A DNA stretch of 64,000 nucleotides from Mycolicibacterium sp. P9-22 (GTDB taxonomy: Bacteria; Actinomycetota; Actinomycetes; Mycobacteriales; Mycobacteriaceae), in contig NZ_NPKP01000014.1 in assembly GCF_008329585.1 (NCBI RefSeq), positions 1-64,000 on the forward strand, given 5' to 3'. A model generated the notes under the pieces. The model was not told where the DNA came from and ran no database searches. It saw only the letters and a list, made by a program, of their open reading frames with translations. The position numbers and the translations under genes were made by a program. Shown in pieces: positions 24,526 to 33,138 of the stretch (position 1 is the first letter of the stretch; each line of letters begins with the position of its first letter).

Positions 24526-25533
24526 TCAGCAGCCCTTTCGCAATGCGGGTGTGTTGACCGGGTGATCCCACAGTCCCAGCAGGTCGTCGTCGGCACGCAG
24601 CAGGGTCACCGAGCAACCGGCCATGTCCAGGCTGGTGATGTAGGGCCCGACCAGGGACCGGGCCACCGTCACCCCGGCCTTCTCCAGGATCGCGGCGACC
24701 TCGGAGTACATGACGTACAGCTCGAGCGGTGGTGTTGCGCCCATGCTGTTGACGAACAGGATGACACCGCGGCCGTCGGCGCCATCGGCGAAGTCGAGGT
24801 CGGCCAGGATCGGCTCGAGCAGCAGTTCGGCGACGTCGCGTGCCGGTTGCAGCGGGAGCCGCTGCCGACCGGGCTCGCCGTGGATCCCGATGCCGAGTTC
24901 GATCTCGCCGTCGGGCAGATCGAAGGTCGGATGACCGACGGCGGGAACCGTGCACGACGTGAGGGCCACCCCCATGCTCCGGGCGGACTCGTTGACCCGC
25001 CGGGCCACGCCGATCACTTCGGCGAGGGCGCGGCCCTGGTCAGCAGCGGCACCGGCCAGCTTCTCCACCAGCACGGTGGCACCGACGCCACGACGGCCGG
25101 CGGTGTACGTGCTGTCCTGCACGGCCACATCGTCGTCGACGATGACCGCCTCCACGTCGATGCCCTCGGCCTGGGCCAGTTCGGCCGCCATCTCGAAATT
25201 CATCACGTCACCGGTGTAGTTCTTCACGATGTGCAGCACCCCGGCACCGCCGTCGACGGTCTTGGTCGCCTCCAGCATCTGATCGGGCACCGGCGAGGTG
25301 AAGATTTCGCCGGCGCACGCTGCGTCGAGCATTCCGCGGCCGACGAAGCCGCCGTGCAGAGGTTCGTGCCCTGAGCCGCCCCCCGAGATGAGCGCGACCT
25401 TCCCCGGCACGGGAGCATCAGCGCGATAGATGATCCGGTTGGAATGGTCGATGCGGAGTTCCGGGTGGGCCAGCGCCATGCCGCGCAGTGCTTCTGCGAC
25501 AACATCGGCGGGGTCGTTGATGAGCTTCTTCAT
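24526..25533 (-). CDS. dhaK: Dihydroxyacetone kinase subunit DhaK
   Basis: A 335-residue substrate-binding subunit. His218 in GIGIHGEPG is the residue that binds dihydroxyacetone covalently as a hemiaminal in the E. coli enzyme. Other family motifs are ISGGGSGHEPLHGGFVG (about 50-66) and VKNYTGDVMNFEMA (about 103-116). The product is dihydroxyacetone phosphate for glycolysis/gluconeogenesis. A GGAG ribosome site overlaps the end of glpF 10 nt upstream. Confidence 0.95.
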   Translation of the reverse strand: MKKLINDPADVVAEALRGMALAHPELRIDHSNRIIYRADAPVPGKVALISGGGSGHEPLHGGFVGRGMLDAACAGEIFTSPVPDQMLEATKTVDGGAGVLHIVKNYTGDVMNFEMAAELAQAEGIDVEAVIVDDDVAVQDSTYTAGRRGVGATVLVEKLAGAAADQGRALAEVIGVARRVNESARSMGVALTSCTVPAVGHPTFDLPDGEIELGIGIHGEPGRQRLPLQPARDVAELLLEPILADLDFADGADGRGVILFVNSMGATPPLELYVMYSEVAAILEKAGVTVARSLVGPYITSLDMAGCSVTLLRADDDLLGLWDHPVNTPALRKGC

Positions 25534-25543
25534 GGCGGGTCTC

Positions 25544-26308
25544 CTAGGCTGCGCTGGTGGTCTGCGGGGCGGGGACGGCCGGACCGGCCGGTGCGGAGTC
25601 GGCGTGGGTGCGCGATATCGCGACGTAGGTCAGGGCGGCGAGGACTCCGGCGAGCAACTCCGCGCCGAGGTACACCGGGAGCTGGCCCCACGAAACCTGG
25701 CCACCCGCGATCTGCTGGACGAACATGGGTCCGAAGGTGCGCGCCGGGTTGATGGACGCGCCGGTGGTGGGTGCGACGGGAATGATCGCGGCGAACACCA
25801 CCAGGCCGATCGCCACTCCGGCGAATCCGGCCGCGGCCTTGCGATGGATCACACCGAACACGGTGAACACAAGGATGAACGTACCCACGAACTCGGCGAA
25901 AAATGCTTGGATTGCCGGGGTTTCGGCGGAGTAGGTGGCAACGCCGAGGCCGGCATCGCTGGCGGCCATGCCGAGCACGCCGATGATCGCGGCCGCCCCG
26001 GCGATGGCGCCGAGCACCTGCGCGCCGAGGTATGCGGGCACCCGTGACCAGGGGAACTTGCCTGTGACCGCCAGTCCGATGGTGACCGCGGGATTGATGT
26101 GGTTGCCGGAGATGTGGCCCAGCGCGTAGACGGTCGCCACGACGACGGTGGCGAACGCCAGGGAGATCATGCCCAGATCGGCCATCGTGAACGGGGCATC
26201 GCCGTTGAGGATCACGGTGGCCGGCACGGCGCCGACACCGATGAACACCAGAAAGGCGGTGCCGATCGTTTCTGCCGCGAGCATCTGCGGGAGTGAAGGC
26301 TCGTCCAT
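25544..26308 (-). CDS. glpF: Aquaglyceroporin (GlpF type)
   Basis: A 254-residue MIP channel with six transmembrane helices and both pore motifs (GNHINPAVTIG at about 68 and GASINPARTFGP at about 188); the Asp/Glu residues usually following the second NPAR in glycerol-selective channels are not obvious, so permeation of glycerol is inferred mainly from context. ATG 26308 has GGAGA 8 nt upstream. It heads the glpF-dhaK-dhaL-dhaM operon and would import glycerol or dihydroxyacetone. Confidence 0.88.
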   Translation of the reverse strand: MDEPSLPQMLAAETIGTAFLVFIGVGAVPATVILNGDAPFTMADLGMISLAFATVVVATVYALGHISGNHINPAVTIGLAVTGKFPWSRVPAYLGAQVLGAIAGAAAIIGVLGMAASDAGLGVATYSAETPAIQAFFAEFVGTFILVFTVFGVIHRKAAAGFAGVAIGLVVFAAIIPVAPTTGASINPARTFGPMFVQQIAGGQVSWGQLPVYLGAELLAGVLAALTYVAISRTHADSAPAGPAVPAPQTTSAA

Positions 26309-26377
26309 ACTTGCTCTCCTTTGAGTTCGCACGTGTCGCCGGATCGAGGTCTTGCCGTTCGCGCATCGGCGATATCG

Positions 26378-26406
26378 GATCACATTCGATAATGTCGAAT
26401 GTGATC
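26378..26406. promoter_or_regulatory. Perfect 12-bp inverted repeat, likely IclR operator
   Basis: GATCACATTCGA (26378-26389) and TCGAATGTGATC (26395-26406) form a perfect palindrome around TAATG. It is centred between glpF (start 26308, minus) and the iclR-type gene (start 26441, plus), as expected for a regulator acting on both promoters. Confidence 0.75.
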
Positions 26407-26440
26407 TGGACCATACGCTTATGCTTCGGAGGGCACAAGG

Positions 26441-27211
26441 GTGCGCTCGAAGGAAGCGGGGCAGATGATTCAGGCGGTCGACCGGGCGCTACGCATCCTG
26501 ACGGTGCTGCAGGGTGGGCGGCGGATGAGCCTCGGGGAGGTTGCGGCGGCGGTCGATCTGGCGCCGTCGACGGTGCACGGTTTGATCCGTACCCTGCTCG
26601 CGCACGGTCTGGTCCAGCAGGAGCTCGACTCGGGGCGCTACCGGCTGGGTCCGGCGACGCTGCGGCTGGGCAACGTCTATCTGGAGACGCTGGAACTGCG
26701 CGCGCGGGTGGCCATCTGGGCCGAGGGTCTGGCCCGGCGCACCGGTTGCGCGGTCCGGACCGCGGTACTGCTGTTCGATGAGATCGTCGTCGTGGCCCAC
26801 GAACCCCGCCCCGACGGAACCCGTCAGATGCCCGAGGTCGGCATCGTGATCCCCGCCCATGCCAGCGCACTGGGCAAGGCGCTGCTGGCGTTCGCCTCCG
26901 GCGCCGCCCCACAAGCGCCGATGCGCAGCATGACCGGTGAGACGATCACCGACCCCGTGGTGCTGGCCGCCCAACTGGACAGCGTGCGGGCAACCGGCAT
27001 CGCCGACGAGGCCGAGGAGGCGGTGATAGGCGAATGTTCTTGTGCGGCCGCCGTGTTCGACTCATCGGGGGAGGCCATCGGGGCGATCGGACTGGTCGTA
27101 CCTGCCGCCCGGTGGCCGCTGCAGCCCGCGGATGTCGATGCGCTGCGCGACGCCGCTCGCACGGTGTCGCGTGAACTCGGTTCGCCGGTGTGGCCGGCCC
27201 GTCGCAGCTAG
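26441..27211 (+). CDS. IclR family regulator of the glpF-dhaKLM operon
   Basis: A 256-residue IclR-type protein. The winged helix is at about 10-70 (AVDRALRILTVLQGG, then EVAAAVDLAPSTVHGLIRTL), followed by the GAF-like effector domain with EPRPDGTRQMPEVG, IPAHASALGKALLAF and GECSCAAAVFD. Its position suggests glycerol, dihydroxyacetone or a phosphorylated product as effector, like GylR of Streptomyces. GTG 26441 has GGAGGG 7 nt upstream, better supported than ATG 26465. It converges on ilvD, which ends 11 nt away. Confidence 0.9.
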   Translation: MRSKEAGQMIQAVDRALRILTVLQGGRRMSLGEVAAAVDLAPSTVHGLIRTLLAHGLVQQELDSGRYRLGPATLRLGNVYLETLELRARVAIWAEGLARRTGCAVRTAVLLFDEIVVVAHEPRPDGTRQMPEVGIVIPAHASALGKALLAFASGAAPQAPMRSMTGETITDPVVLAAQLDSVRATGIADEAEEAVIGECSCAAAVFDSSGEAIGAIGLVVPAARWPLQPADVDALRDAARTVSRELGSPVWPARRS

Positions 27212-27222
27212 CCGGTCAGGGC

Positions 27223-28947
27223 TCAGCTGCAGACCGCGCCGACCGCCGCCGAACCGACCAGCTTGGTGTACTTGGCCAGCACGCCGGTCTTGTACACCGG
27301 GGGCAGCGGCTCGAAACCGGCCTTGCGGGACTCGAATTCGGCCTCGTCGACGAGCAGGTCCAGGGTGCCGTTCGCGACGTCGAGCCGGATCCGGTCACCG
27401 TCACGCACGAAGGCGATCGGCCCGGCGTCCACCGCCTCGGGTGCGATGTGCCCGACGCACAGGCCCGTCGTGCCACCGGAGAACCGGCCGTCGGTCATCA
27501 GCAGCACATCCTTGCCCAGCCCGGCGCCCTTGATCGCGCCGGTGATGGCCAGCATCTCGCGCATGCCCGGCCCGCCCTTGGGGCCCTCATAGCGGATGAC
27601 GACCACGTCGCCGTGGGTGATGGTGCCGTCCTCGAGCGCATCCAGGGCGGCCCGCTCGCGCTCGAAAACCCGTGCGGTGCCCTCGAACACGTCGGAGTCG
27701 AAACCGGCGGACTTGACCACCGCGCCCTCCGGCGCCAGCGAGCCGTGCAGGATCGTGATTCCTCCGGTGGGATGGATCGGGTTGTTCATGGCGCGCAGCA
27801 CCTTGCCGTCCGGGTCCGGCGGCTCGATGTGCGCCAGGTTCTCGGCCATCGTCTCACCGGTGACGGTCAGGCAATCCCCGTGCAGCAGACCGGCATCCAG
27901 CAGCGCGCGCATGACCACCGGCACACCGCCGATCTCGTCGACATGCTTCATCACGTAGGCGCCGAACGGTTTCACGTCGGCGAGGTGCGGGACCTTCTGC
28001 CCGACGCGGGTGAAGTCGGCCAGTGTCAGCTCGACCCCGGCCTCCCAGGCGATGGCCAGCAGGTGCAGCACCGCGTTGGTGGAACCGCCGAACGCCATCA
28101 CCACGGCGATGGCGTTCTCGAAGGCCTCCTTGGTGAGGATGTCGCGGGTGGTGATGCCGCGGCGCAGCATCCCGACCACCGCTTCACCGGAGCGGCGCGC
28201 GTACTCGTCGCGGCGCTTGTCGATGGCGACCGGAGATGCGCTGCCCGGCAACGACATACCCAGTGCCTCGGCGGCCGAAGCCATGGTGTTGGCGGTGTAC
28301 ATGCCGCCGCAGGCGCCCTCGCCGGGACAGATGGCGCGTTCGATGATGTCGACGTCCTCGCGAGACATCAGCCCGCGCGCGCACGCGCCGACCGCCTCGA
28401 AGGCGTCGATGATGGTGACTTCCTTCTCGCTGCCGTCGGTGAGCTTGGCCAGGCCCGGCATGATCGAGCCGTTGTAGAGGAAGACGCTGGCCAGGTTCAG
28501 CCGCGCCGCGGCCATCAGCATGCCGGGGATCGACTTGTCGCAGCCGGCCAGCAGCACCGACCCGTCGAGGCGCTCGGCCTGCATGACGGTCTCGACGCTG
28601 TCGGCGATGACCTCACGGGACACCAGCGAGAAGTGCATACCCTCGTGGCCCATCGAGATGCCGTCGGACACCGAGATGGTGCCGAATTCCAGCGGGTAGC
28701 CGCCGCCGGTGTGCACGCCGGCCTTGACCGCCTGCGCCAGCCGCTGCAGGGACATGTTGCACGGGGTGATCTCGTTCCACGACGATCCGACGCCGATCTG
28801 CGGTTTGGCCCAATCGTCATCGCCCATGCCGACGGCGCGCAGCATGCCGCGGGCGGCGGTCTTCTCCAGCCCGTCGGTGACATCGCGACTGCGCGGCTTG
28901 ATGTCGATTTCGGCGGTGGCGGGAAGAGAATCAGAACCTGAGGGCAT
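27223..28947 (-). CDS. ilvD: Dihydroxy-acid dehydratase
   Basis: A 574-residue IlvD/Edd enzyme, the expected size. It converts 2,3-dihydroxy-isovalerate or -methylvalerate to the 2-keto acids in valine, isoleucine and leucine synthesis. Fe-S ligands appear as ITPCNMSL (first), LAGCDKSIPGM (second) and GEGACGGMYTANT (third). The C-terminal part has VLLMTDGRFSGGTTGLCVGH. ATG 28947 (MPSGSDSLP) is used because the sequence upstream is intergenic and points into the divergent copper operon. Confidence 0.95.
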   Translation of the reverse strand: MPSGSDSLPATAEIDIKPRSRDVTDGLEKTAARGMLRAVGMGDDDWAKPQIGVGSSWNEITPCNMSLQRLAQAVKAGVHTGGGYPLEFGTISVSDGISMGHEGMHFSLVSREVIADSVETVMQAERLDGSVLLAGCDKSIPGMLMAAARLNLASVFLYNGSIMPGLAKLTDGSEKEVTIIDAFEAVGACARGLMSREDVDIIERAICPGEGACGGMYTANTMASAAEALGMSLPGSASPVAIDKRRDEYARRSGEAVVGMLRRGITTRDILTKEAFENAIAVVMAFGGSTNAVLHLLAIAWEAGVELTLADFTRVGQKVPHLADVKPFGAYVMKHVDEIGGVPVVMRALLDAGLLHGDCLTVTGETMAENLAHIEPPDPDGKVLRAMNNPIHPTGGITILHGSLAPEGAVVKSAGFDSDVFEGTARVFERERAALDALEDGTITHGDVVVIRYEGPKGGPGMREMLAITGAIKGAGLGKDVLLMTDGRFSGGTTGLCVGHIAPEAVDAGPIAFVRDGDRIRLDVANGTLDLLVDEAEFESRKAGFEPLPPVYKTGVLAKYTKLVGSAAVGAVCS

Positions 28948-28997
28948 GAAAATAAGTATGCATTCGGCGCCATGGCCCACCCAAACTTCTTGTCGAA

Positions 28998-29012
28998 TAC
29001 CCCTCTGGGGTA
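28998..29012. promoter_or_regulatory. ricR: RicR/CsoR operator TACCC-N5-GGGTA
   Basis: TACCCCTCTGGGGTA fits exactly the copper-responsive RicR palindrome TACCC-N5-GGGTA. It occupies -31 to -17 relative to a start at 29029, directly upstream of the TAGCCT -10 box, where bound RicR would block RNA polymerase until Cu(I) releases it. Confidence 0.8.
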
Positions 29013-29016
29013 CCGG

Positions 29017-29022
29017 TAGCCT
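29017..29022 (+). promoter_or_regulatory. -10 element of leaderless DUF305-ricR transcript
   Basis: TAGCCT occupies -12 to -7 before ATG 29029. No ribosome site is present between them. Confidence 0.55.
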
Positions 29023-29028
29023 GGGCGC

Positions 29029-29616
29029 ATGAGCCGAACGGGATTGCTGGCAGCACTGGCGGTTGCTGCGTTGATCTCCGGCTGTGGGGGACAGGAATCC
29101 ACGCCGGCCGGTTCGGCCGGCGAGACGGCGTCCGAGACCGCCGCACTGACGCCCGGGGTCAATGCCGCGGACCGGGCCTTCGCCCACGGGATGCTGGCCC
29201 AGCGGCCCCAGATCGACCAGCTGGTGGCGCTGGCGCGCACCAACTCGGGCAACCCGTCGTTGGTCGCGATGGCCGAGACGCTGGCTGTCAGTGAGAAACA
29301 GCAGAGCGAGACCATCAACGCGCTGCTCGTGCAGTGGACCGACGGCGAAGAGGGCGGTCAGGGCCCACCGCCGGCCGGGCCGACGCTGTTCGACCGCGGC
29401 GCCGTCGAGCGGCTCGGGTCGCTGCAGGGCCCGGAATTCGACAAACTATGGCTAGAGGTCATGCTCAACCATCACCAGGCCGTCATGACCATGGCTTCCT
29501 CCGAGATCAAGGAGGGTGAGGACATCAACGCCAAGACGCTGGCGCAGGCGATCATCACCACCCGTCAGGAGGAGATCGTTCACATGCAGCAGTTGATGGG
29601 AGGCGGTCCGCGATGA
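29029..29616 (+). CDS. DUF305 lipoprotein, copper-regulated
   Basis: A 195-residue protein with a lipobox (LISGCGGQ, Cys around 19), then a DUF305 ferritin-like helical domain with a His/Met-rich surface: FAHGMLAQRPQIDQL, LEVMLNHHQAVMTMASSEIK and EEIVHMQQLMGG. Such proteins often accompany copper genes and may bind metal at the cell surface; the family is otherwise poorly defined. It overlaps ricR by 4 nt and lies behind the RicR operator, so it is probably induced by copper. Confidence 0.85.
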   Translation: MSRTGLLAALAVAALISGCGGQESTPAGSAGETASETAALTPGVNAADRAFAHGMLAQRPQIDQLVALARTNSGNPSLVAMAETLAVSEKQQSETINALLVQWTDGEEGGQGPPPAGPTLFDRGAVERLGSLQGPEFDKLWLEVMLNHHQAVMTMASSEIKEGEDINAKTLAQAIITTRQEEIVHMQQLMGGGPR

Positions 29617-29909
29617 GTGAGGTACCCGAGCACGGCTATTCGCCGCAGAAGGAGAATTACGCCAAGCGGTTGCGGCGTATCGAAGGCCAGGTCCGCGGGA
29701 TCGCCAAGATGATCGACGACGACAAGTACTGCATCGACATCCTGACCCAGATCAGTGCGGTCAACAGCGCGCTGCAGTCGGTGGCCCTTGGGCTGCTCGA
29801 CGAGCACCTGGGCCATTGCGTCACCCAGGCCGTCGCCGAGGGTGGCGATCAGGCCGACGCCAAGCTGGCCGAGGCGTCGGCCGCCATCGCCCGGCTGGTG
29901 CGGTCCTAG
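29613..29909 (+). CDS. ricR: RicR, CsoR-type copper repressor (Rv0190-like)
   Basis: A 98-residue four-helix regulator. The Cu(I) ligands of the CsoR family can be read as Cys40 (DKYCIDIL), His65 and Cys69 (DEHLGHC), and the basic N-terminal helix NYAKRLRRIEGQVRGI is the DNA-contact surface. In M. tuberculosis RicR represses mymT, lpqS and itself. Here it is second in an operon with the DUF305 lipoprotein, so autoregulation through the site at 28998 is likely. The 172 nt after the gene hold nothing further I can identify. Confidence 0.92.
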   Translation: MSEVPEHGYSPQKENYAKRLRRIEGQVRGIAKMIDDDKYCIDILTQISAVNSALQSVALGLLDEHLGHCVTQAVAEGGDQADAKLAEASAAIARLVRS

Positions 29910-30081
29910 CCGAACCTGAGAGAGATCACAGTTGTAACGAACCGCTGCCCGGTGTCGATCAAACTCCCAGGTCAGTGGTGCGGGCCGGACGGCGATGAGG
30001 GGTCCGTCCGGCCTCGCCAGGGGATAGCCCGTTCCCCTGCTATGACACACTGGACTGCAGATATGCCTCTGGAGGTGACAT

Positions 30082-31047
30082 ATGACGCAGCGGACGAGAA
30101 GCACACTCGCCAGCGCGTTCCTGGCGGCCGGATTGGTCGTCGGACTTGGTTTCGGCAGCCCGGCTGCCCTCGCAGAACCCCCGGCGCCACCCCCGGCGCC
30201 GGCGTTCCCCAACCCGTTCGCGCCGCCGCCGGCGGCCGAACCGGACCCCTTCGCACCGGTCGGTGGACCCGGCGCGGTGCCCCTGCCGATCCCGGAGGGC
30301 ACCCCGGCCGGGCAGAACCCGAACCCGTTCATCGGGCTGCCGCCGTTCGTCCCGCCGTCCTTCAACCCGGTGAACGGGTCGATCGCGGGCGCGGCGAAGC
30401 CGATCTACATCAACTTCCAGCGGCCGATCGCCAACCGGCAGATGGCCCAGGACGCGGTGCACATCACGTCGAACCCACCGGTGCCCGGCCGGTTCTACTG
30501 GGTCACCGACACCCAGCTGCGCTGGCGGCCCCAGGACTTCTGGCCCAAGGGCGCCGTCGTCAGCATCGACGCCGCAGGCACCAAGTCGACGTTCACCGTC
30601 CCCGAGCAGCTCGTCGCGACCATCGACGACGCCACCAAGACGATGACCGTGGTGCGCGACGGCGAGGTCGTGAAGGAATTCCCGGTGTCCATGGGCAAGG
30701 CCGGCAACGACACCAAGAACGGCACGTACTACGTGCTGGAGAAGTTCGCCGACATGGTGATGGACTCGTCGACCTACGGCGTGCCGGTGGATTCCGCCGA
30801 CGGGTACCGCACCAAGGTCAAGGACGCCGTGCGTATCGACAACAGCGGGATCTTCGTGCACGGAGCACCGTGGTCGGTGGGCTCGCAGGGTGAGGAGAAT
30901 GTCAGCCACGGCTGCATCAACCTCAGCCCGGCCGACGCGAAGTGGTTCTTCGACAACTTCGGCAGCGGTGACGCGGTCGTCATCAAGAACACCGACGGCG
31001 GGCTCTACAACCAGCCCGACGGCGCGTCTGACTGGCAGATGTTCTAG
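30082..31047 (+). CDS. L,D-transpeptidase (Rv0192-like, LdtMt4 group)
   Basis: A 321-residue exported enzyme that makes 3-3 cross-links in peptidoglycan. A signal peptide (about 1-32, ending AALAEPP) is followed by a Pro/Ala/Phe-rich linker (about 33-95), an immunoglobulin-like domain (about 100-175) and the YkuD catalytic domain with VHGAPWS and SHGCINLSPAD, nucleophile Cys278. GGAGGTGA at about 30071 is a strong ribosome site. The gene ends at a bidirectional hairpin shared with zmp1. Confidence 0.92.
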   Translation: MTQRTRSTLASAFLAAGLVVGLGFGSPAALAEPPAPPPAPAFPNPFAPPPAAEPDPFAPVGGPGAVPLPIPEGTPAGQNPNPFIGLPPFVPPSFNPVNGSIAGAAKPIYINFQRPIANRQMAQDAVHITSNPPVPGRFYWVTDTQLRWRPQDFWPKGAVVSIDAAGTKSTFTVPEQLVATIDDATKTMTVVRDGEVVKEFPVSMGKAGNDTKNGTYYVLEKFADMVMDSSTYGVPVDSADGYRTKVKDAVRIDNSGIFVHGAPWSVGSQGEENVSHGCINLSPADAKWFFDNFGSGDAVVIKNTDGGLYNQPDGASDWQMF

Positions 31048-31067
31048 CCCAGCCGGCCTGAACGCGA

Positions 31068-31101
31068 AAATCCCCCGGAACCCTGAGGTTTCGGGGGATT
31101 T
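31068..31101. terminator. Bidirectional terminator between L,D-transpeptidase and zmp1
   Basis: AAATCCCCCGGAACC (31068-31082) and GGTTTCGGGGGATTT (31087-31101) form a 15-bp stem with a single mismatch and a CTGA loop, with short A/T flanks on both sides. It lies between two converging genes. Confidence 0.8.
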
Positions 31102-31114
31102 CTCGTTCGGTGCC

Positions 31115-33094
31115 TCAGCTCCAGATGCGAACCCGGCGCTCCGGCTCCAGATAGAGGGCATCATCGGTGCCGACCTCGAACGCGTCGTAGAACGCGTCGA
31201 TATTGCGGATGACGCCGTTGCAGCGGAACTCCGGCGGCGAGTGCGGATCGGTGGCCAGCCGGCGGATCGCTTCGGCGTCACGCGATTTCGTGCGCCACAC
31301 CTGCGCCCAGCCGAACAGCACCCGCTGCACCCCGGTGAGCCCGTCGATCACCGGGGCCTCCTCGCCGCCCAGCGACAGCTCGTAGGCCAGCAGCGCGATG
31401 GACAGCCCGCCCAGATCGCCGATGTTCTCCCCGACGGTGAACGCGCCGTTGACATGATGTGCGGTGTCCAGGCTGCGCGGGCTGAACGCCTCGTATTGAT
31501 CGATCAAAGCGGTTGTGCGGTGGCCGAACTCGGTGCGGTCGGTATCGGTCCACCAGTCCACCAGGTTGCCGTCACCGTCGTACTTGGCGCCCTGATCGTC
31601 GAACCCGTGCCCGATCTCGTGACCGATCACCGCGCCGATACCGCCGTAGTTGGCGGCGTCGTCTGCCCCGGCATCGAAGAACGGCGGCTGCAGAATCGCC
31701 GCCGGGAAGACGATCTCGTTCATGCCGGGGTTGTAGTAGGCGTTGACCGTCTGCGGTGTCATGAACCATTCGTCACGGTCGACCGGGCCGCCGAGCTTGG
31801 CCAGGTCGCGGTCGTACTCGCAGGCGTACCCACGCTGGTAGTTGCCGTACAGATCGGTGCGATCGACCACGAATGCCGAATAGTCGCGCCAGCGCGCGGG
31901 ATAGCCGATCTTCGGGGTGAACTTGTCCAGCTTGGCCAGCGCGCGTTCGCGCGTCTCAGGAGTCATCCAGGCCAGGTTGGTGATGCTCACCCGGTAGGCC
32001 TCGCGCAGATTGGCCACCAACTCGTCCATCCGGGTCTTGGCCTCGGGCGGGAAGTGGCGCTGGACATACAGCTTTCCGACCGCGTCACCCATCAGGTTCT
32101 CGACCAGGCCGACACCGCGCTTCCAGCGGTCACGGATGGCCTCGGTGCCGCTGAGCGTCTTGCCGTAGAACGCGAAGTTCTCGGCCACCAGTTCGTCGGT
32201 GAGCAGTGACGCCCGCGAACTGATCACCCGCCAGCTCAGCCACTGCTTCCAGTCCTCCAGGGATTCACCGGACCACAGCGCCGCGAACGCGGTCAGGTAG
32301 TCGGGCTGGCGCACCACCACTTCCTGCGGCGCCGCACCGAGCGCGCCGACCCAGCCGGACCAGTCGAACCCCGGTGCCTCGCTGGACAGTTCGGTGAAGG
32401 CACGGAGGTTGTAGGTCAGGTCGGCATCGCGGCGCTTCACCACATCCCAGTGCGCGGCGGCCAGCTTCGACTCCAGCGCCACGATGCGCGCGGCGGTGTT
32501 CTCCCATTCCCCGACGTACTCCTCGCCGTGCACCAGCGTGAACATCCGTGCGATGTGCGCGGGATAGGCCGCCAGGATCTCGGCGTGCGAGGCGTCGCGA
32601 TAGTAGGACTCGTCGGGCAGCCCGAGCCCGGACTGCGACATGTGCAGCAGATAACGGGTCGAGTCCTTGGAGTCGGTGTCGACGTAGACGCCGGTGCCGC
32701 CGCCGATCCCGGTGCGCTGCAGCCGGCCCAGCACGTCGGCCAGCGCCTCGCGGGTGTCGGCGGCGGCGATGCCGCCCAGCTCGGCCAGCAGCGGGGCGAC
32801 ACCGACGCTGGCGACGGTGTCGGTGTCCATGAAGCTGGCGTACAGGTCACCGATGCGCGCCGCGTCGGGCCCGTCCGCCGACGATGCGGAGGTGATGATG
32901 TCGCGGACCTGCTCCTCGGCGCGGTCGGCCAGGGTGCGGAACGCGCCGTCGGTGGCCCGGTCGGCGGGAATCTCGTAGTCATCGAGCCAGCGGCCGTTGA
33001 CGTGGCCGAACAGGTCATCCTGGGGACGCACCTCGGAGTCGACGAACCGCAGATCGATACCGGAACGAATATCACTATCCAGAGTCACTCTCAC
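31115..33094 (-). CDS. zmp1: Zinc metalloprotease Zmp1 (M13/neprilysin family)
   Basis: A 659-residue M13 peptidase, close to the 663 residues of M. tuberculosis Zmp1 (Rv0198c). The zinc motif HEIGH is in GHEIGHGFDDQGAKYD (about residue 493) and the third ligand/catalytic Asp are in GENIGDLGGLSIA. No signal peptide is visible, as in Zmp1. In pathogens it affects inflammasome activation; in a free-living species it probably serves peptide turnover. GTG 33094 begins the frame; a second GTG two codons later is possible. Confidence 0.93.
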   Translation of the reverse strand: MRVTLDSDIRSGIDLRFVDSEVRPQDDLFGHVNGRWLDDYEIPADRATDGAFRTLADRAEEQVRDIITSASSADGPDAARIGDLYASFMDTDTVASVGVAPLLAELGGIAAADTREALADVLGRLQRTGIGGGTGVYVDTDSKDSTRYLLHMSQSGLGLPDESYYRDASHAEILAAYPAHIARMFTLVHGEEYVGEWENTAARIVALESKLAAAHWDVVKRRDADLTYNLRAFTELSSEAPGFDWSGWVGALGAAPQEVVVRQPDYLTAFAALWSGESLEDWKQWLSWRVISSRASLLTDELVAENFAFYGKTLSGTEAIRDRWKRGVGLVENLMGDAVGKLYVQRHFPPEAKTRMDELVANLREAYRVSITNLAWMTPETRERALAKLDKFTPKIGYPARWRDYSAFVVDRTDLYGNYQRGYACEYDRDLAKLGGPVDRDEWFMTPQTVNAYYNPGMNEIVFPAAILQPPFFDAGADDAANYGGIGAVIGHEIGHGFDDQGAKYDGDGNLVDWWTDTDRTEFGHRTTALIDQYEAFSPRSLDTAHHVNGAFTVGENIGDLGGLSIALLAYELSLGGEEAPVIDGLTGVQRVLFGWAQVWRTKSRDAEAIRRLATDPHSPPEFRCNGVIRNIDAFYDAFEVGTDDALYLEPERRVRIWS

Positions 33095-33125
33095 ATCCTG
33101 CCAGAGCCGGGGACTGCGGCACCGG

Positions 33126-33131
33126 TAGCCT
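33126..33131 (+). promoter_or_regulatory. -10 element of near-leaderless omamA-like transcript
   Basis: TAGCCT lies 7 nt before ATG 33139, without a ribosome site in between. Confidence 0.4.
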
Positions 33132-33138
33132 CACGGCC

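Noticed and set aside
27190..28941. 583-codon open frame on the plus strand opposite ilvD
   Set aside because: Shadow frame: composition is unnatural and ilvD on the other strand has all family motifs.
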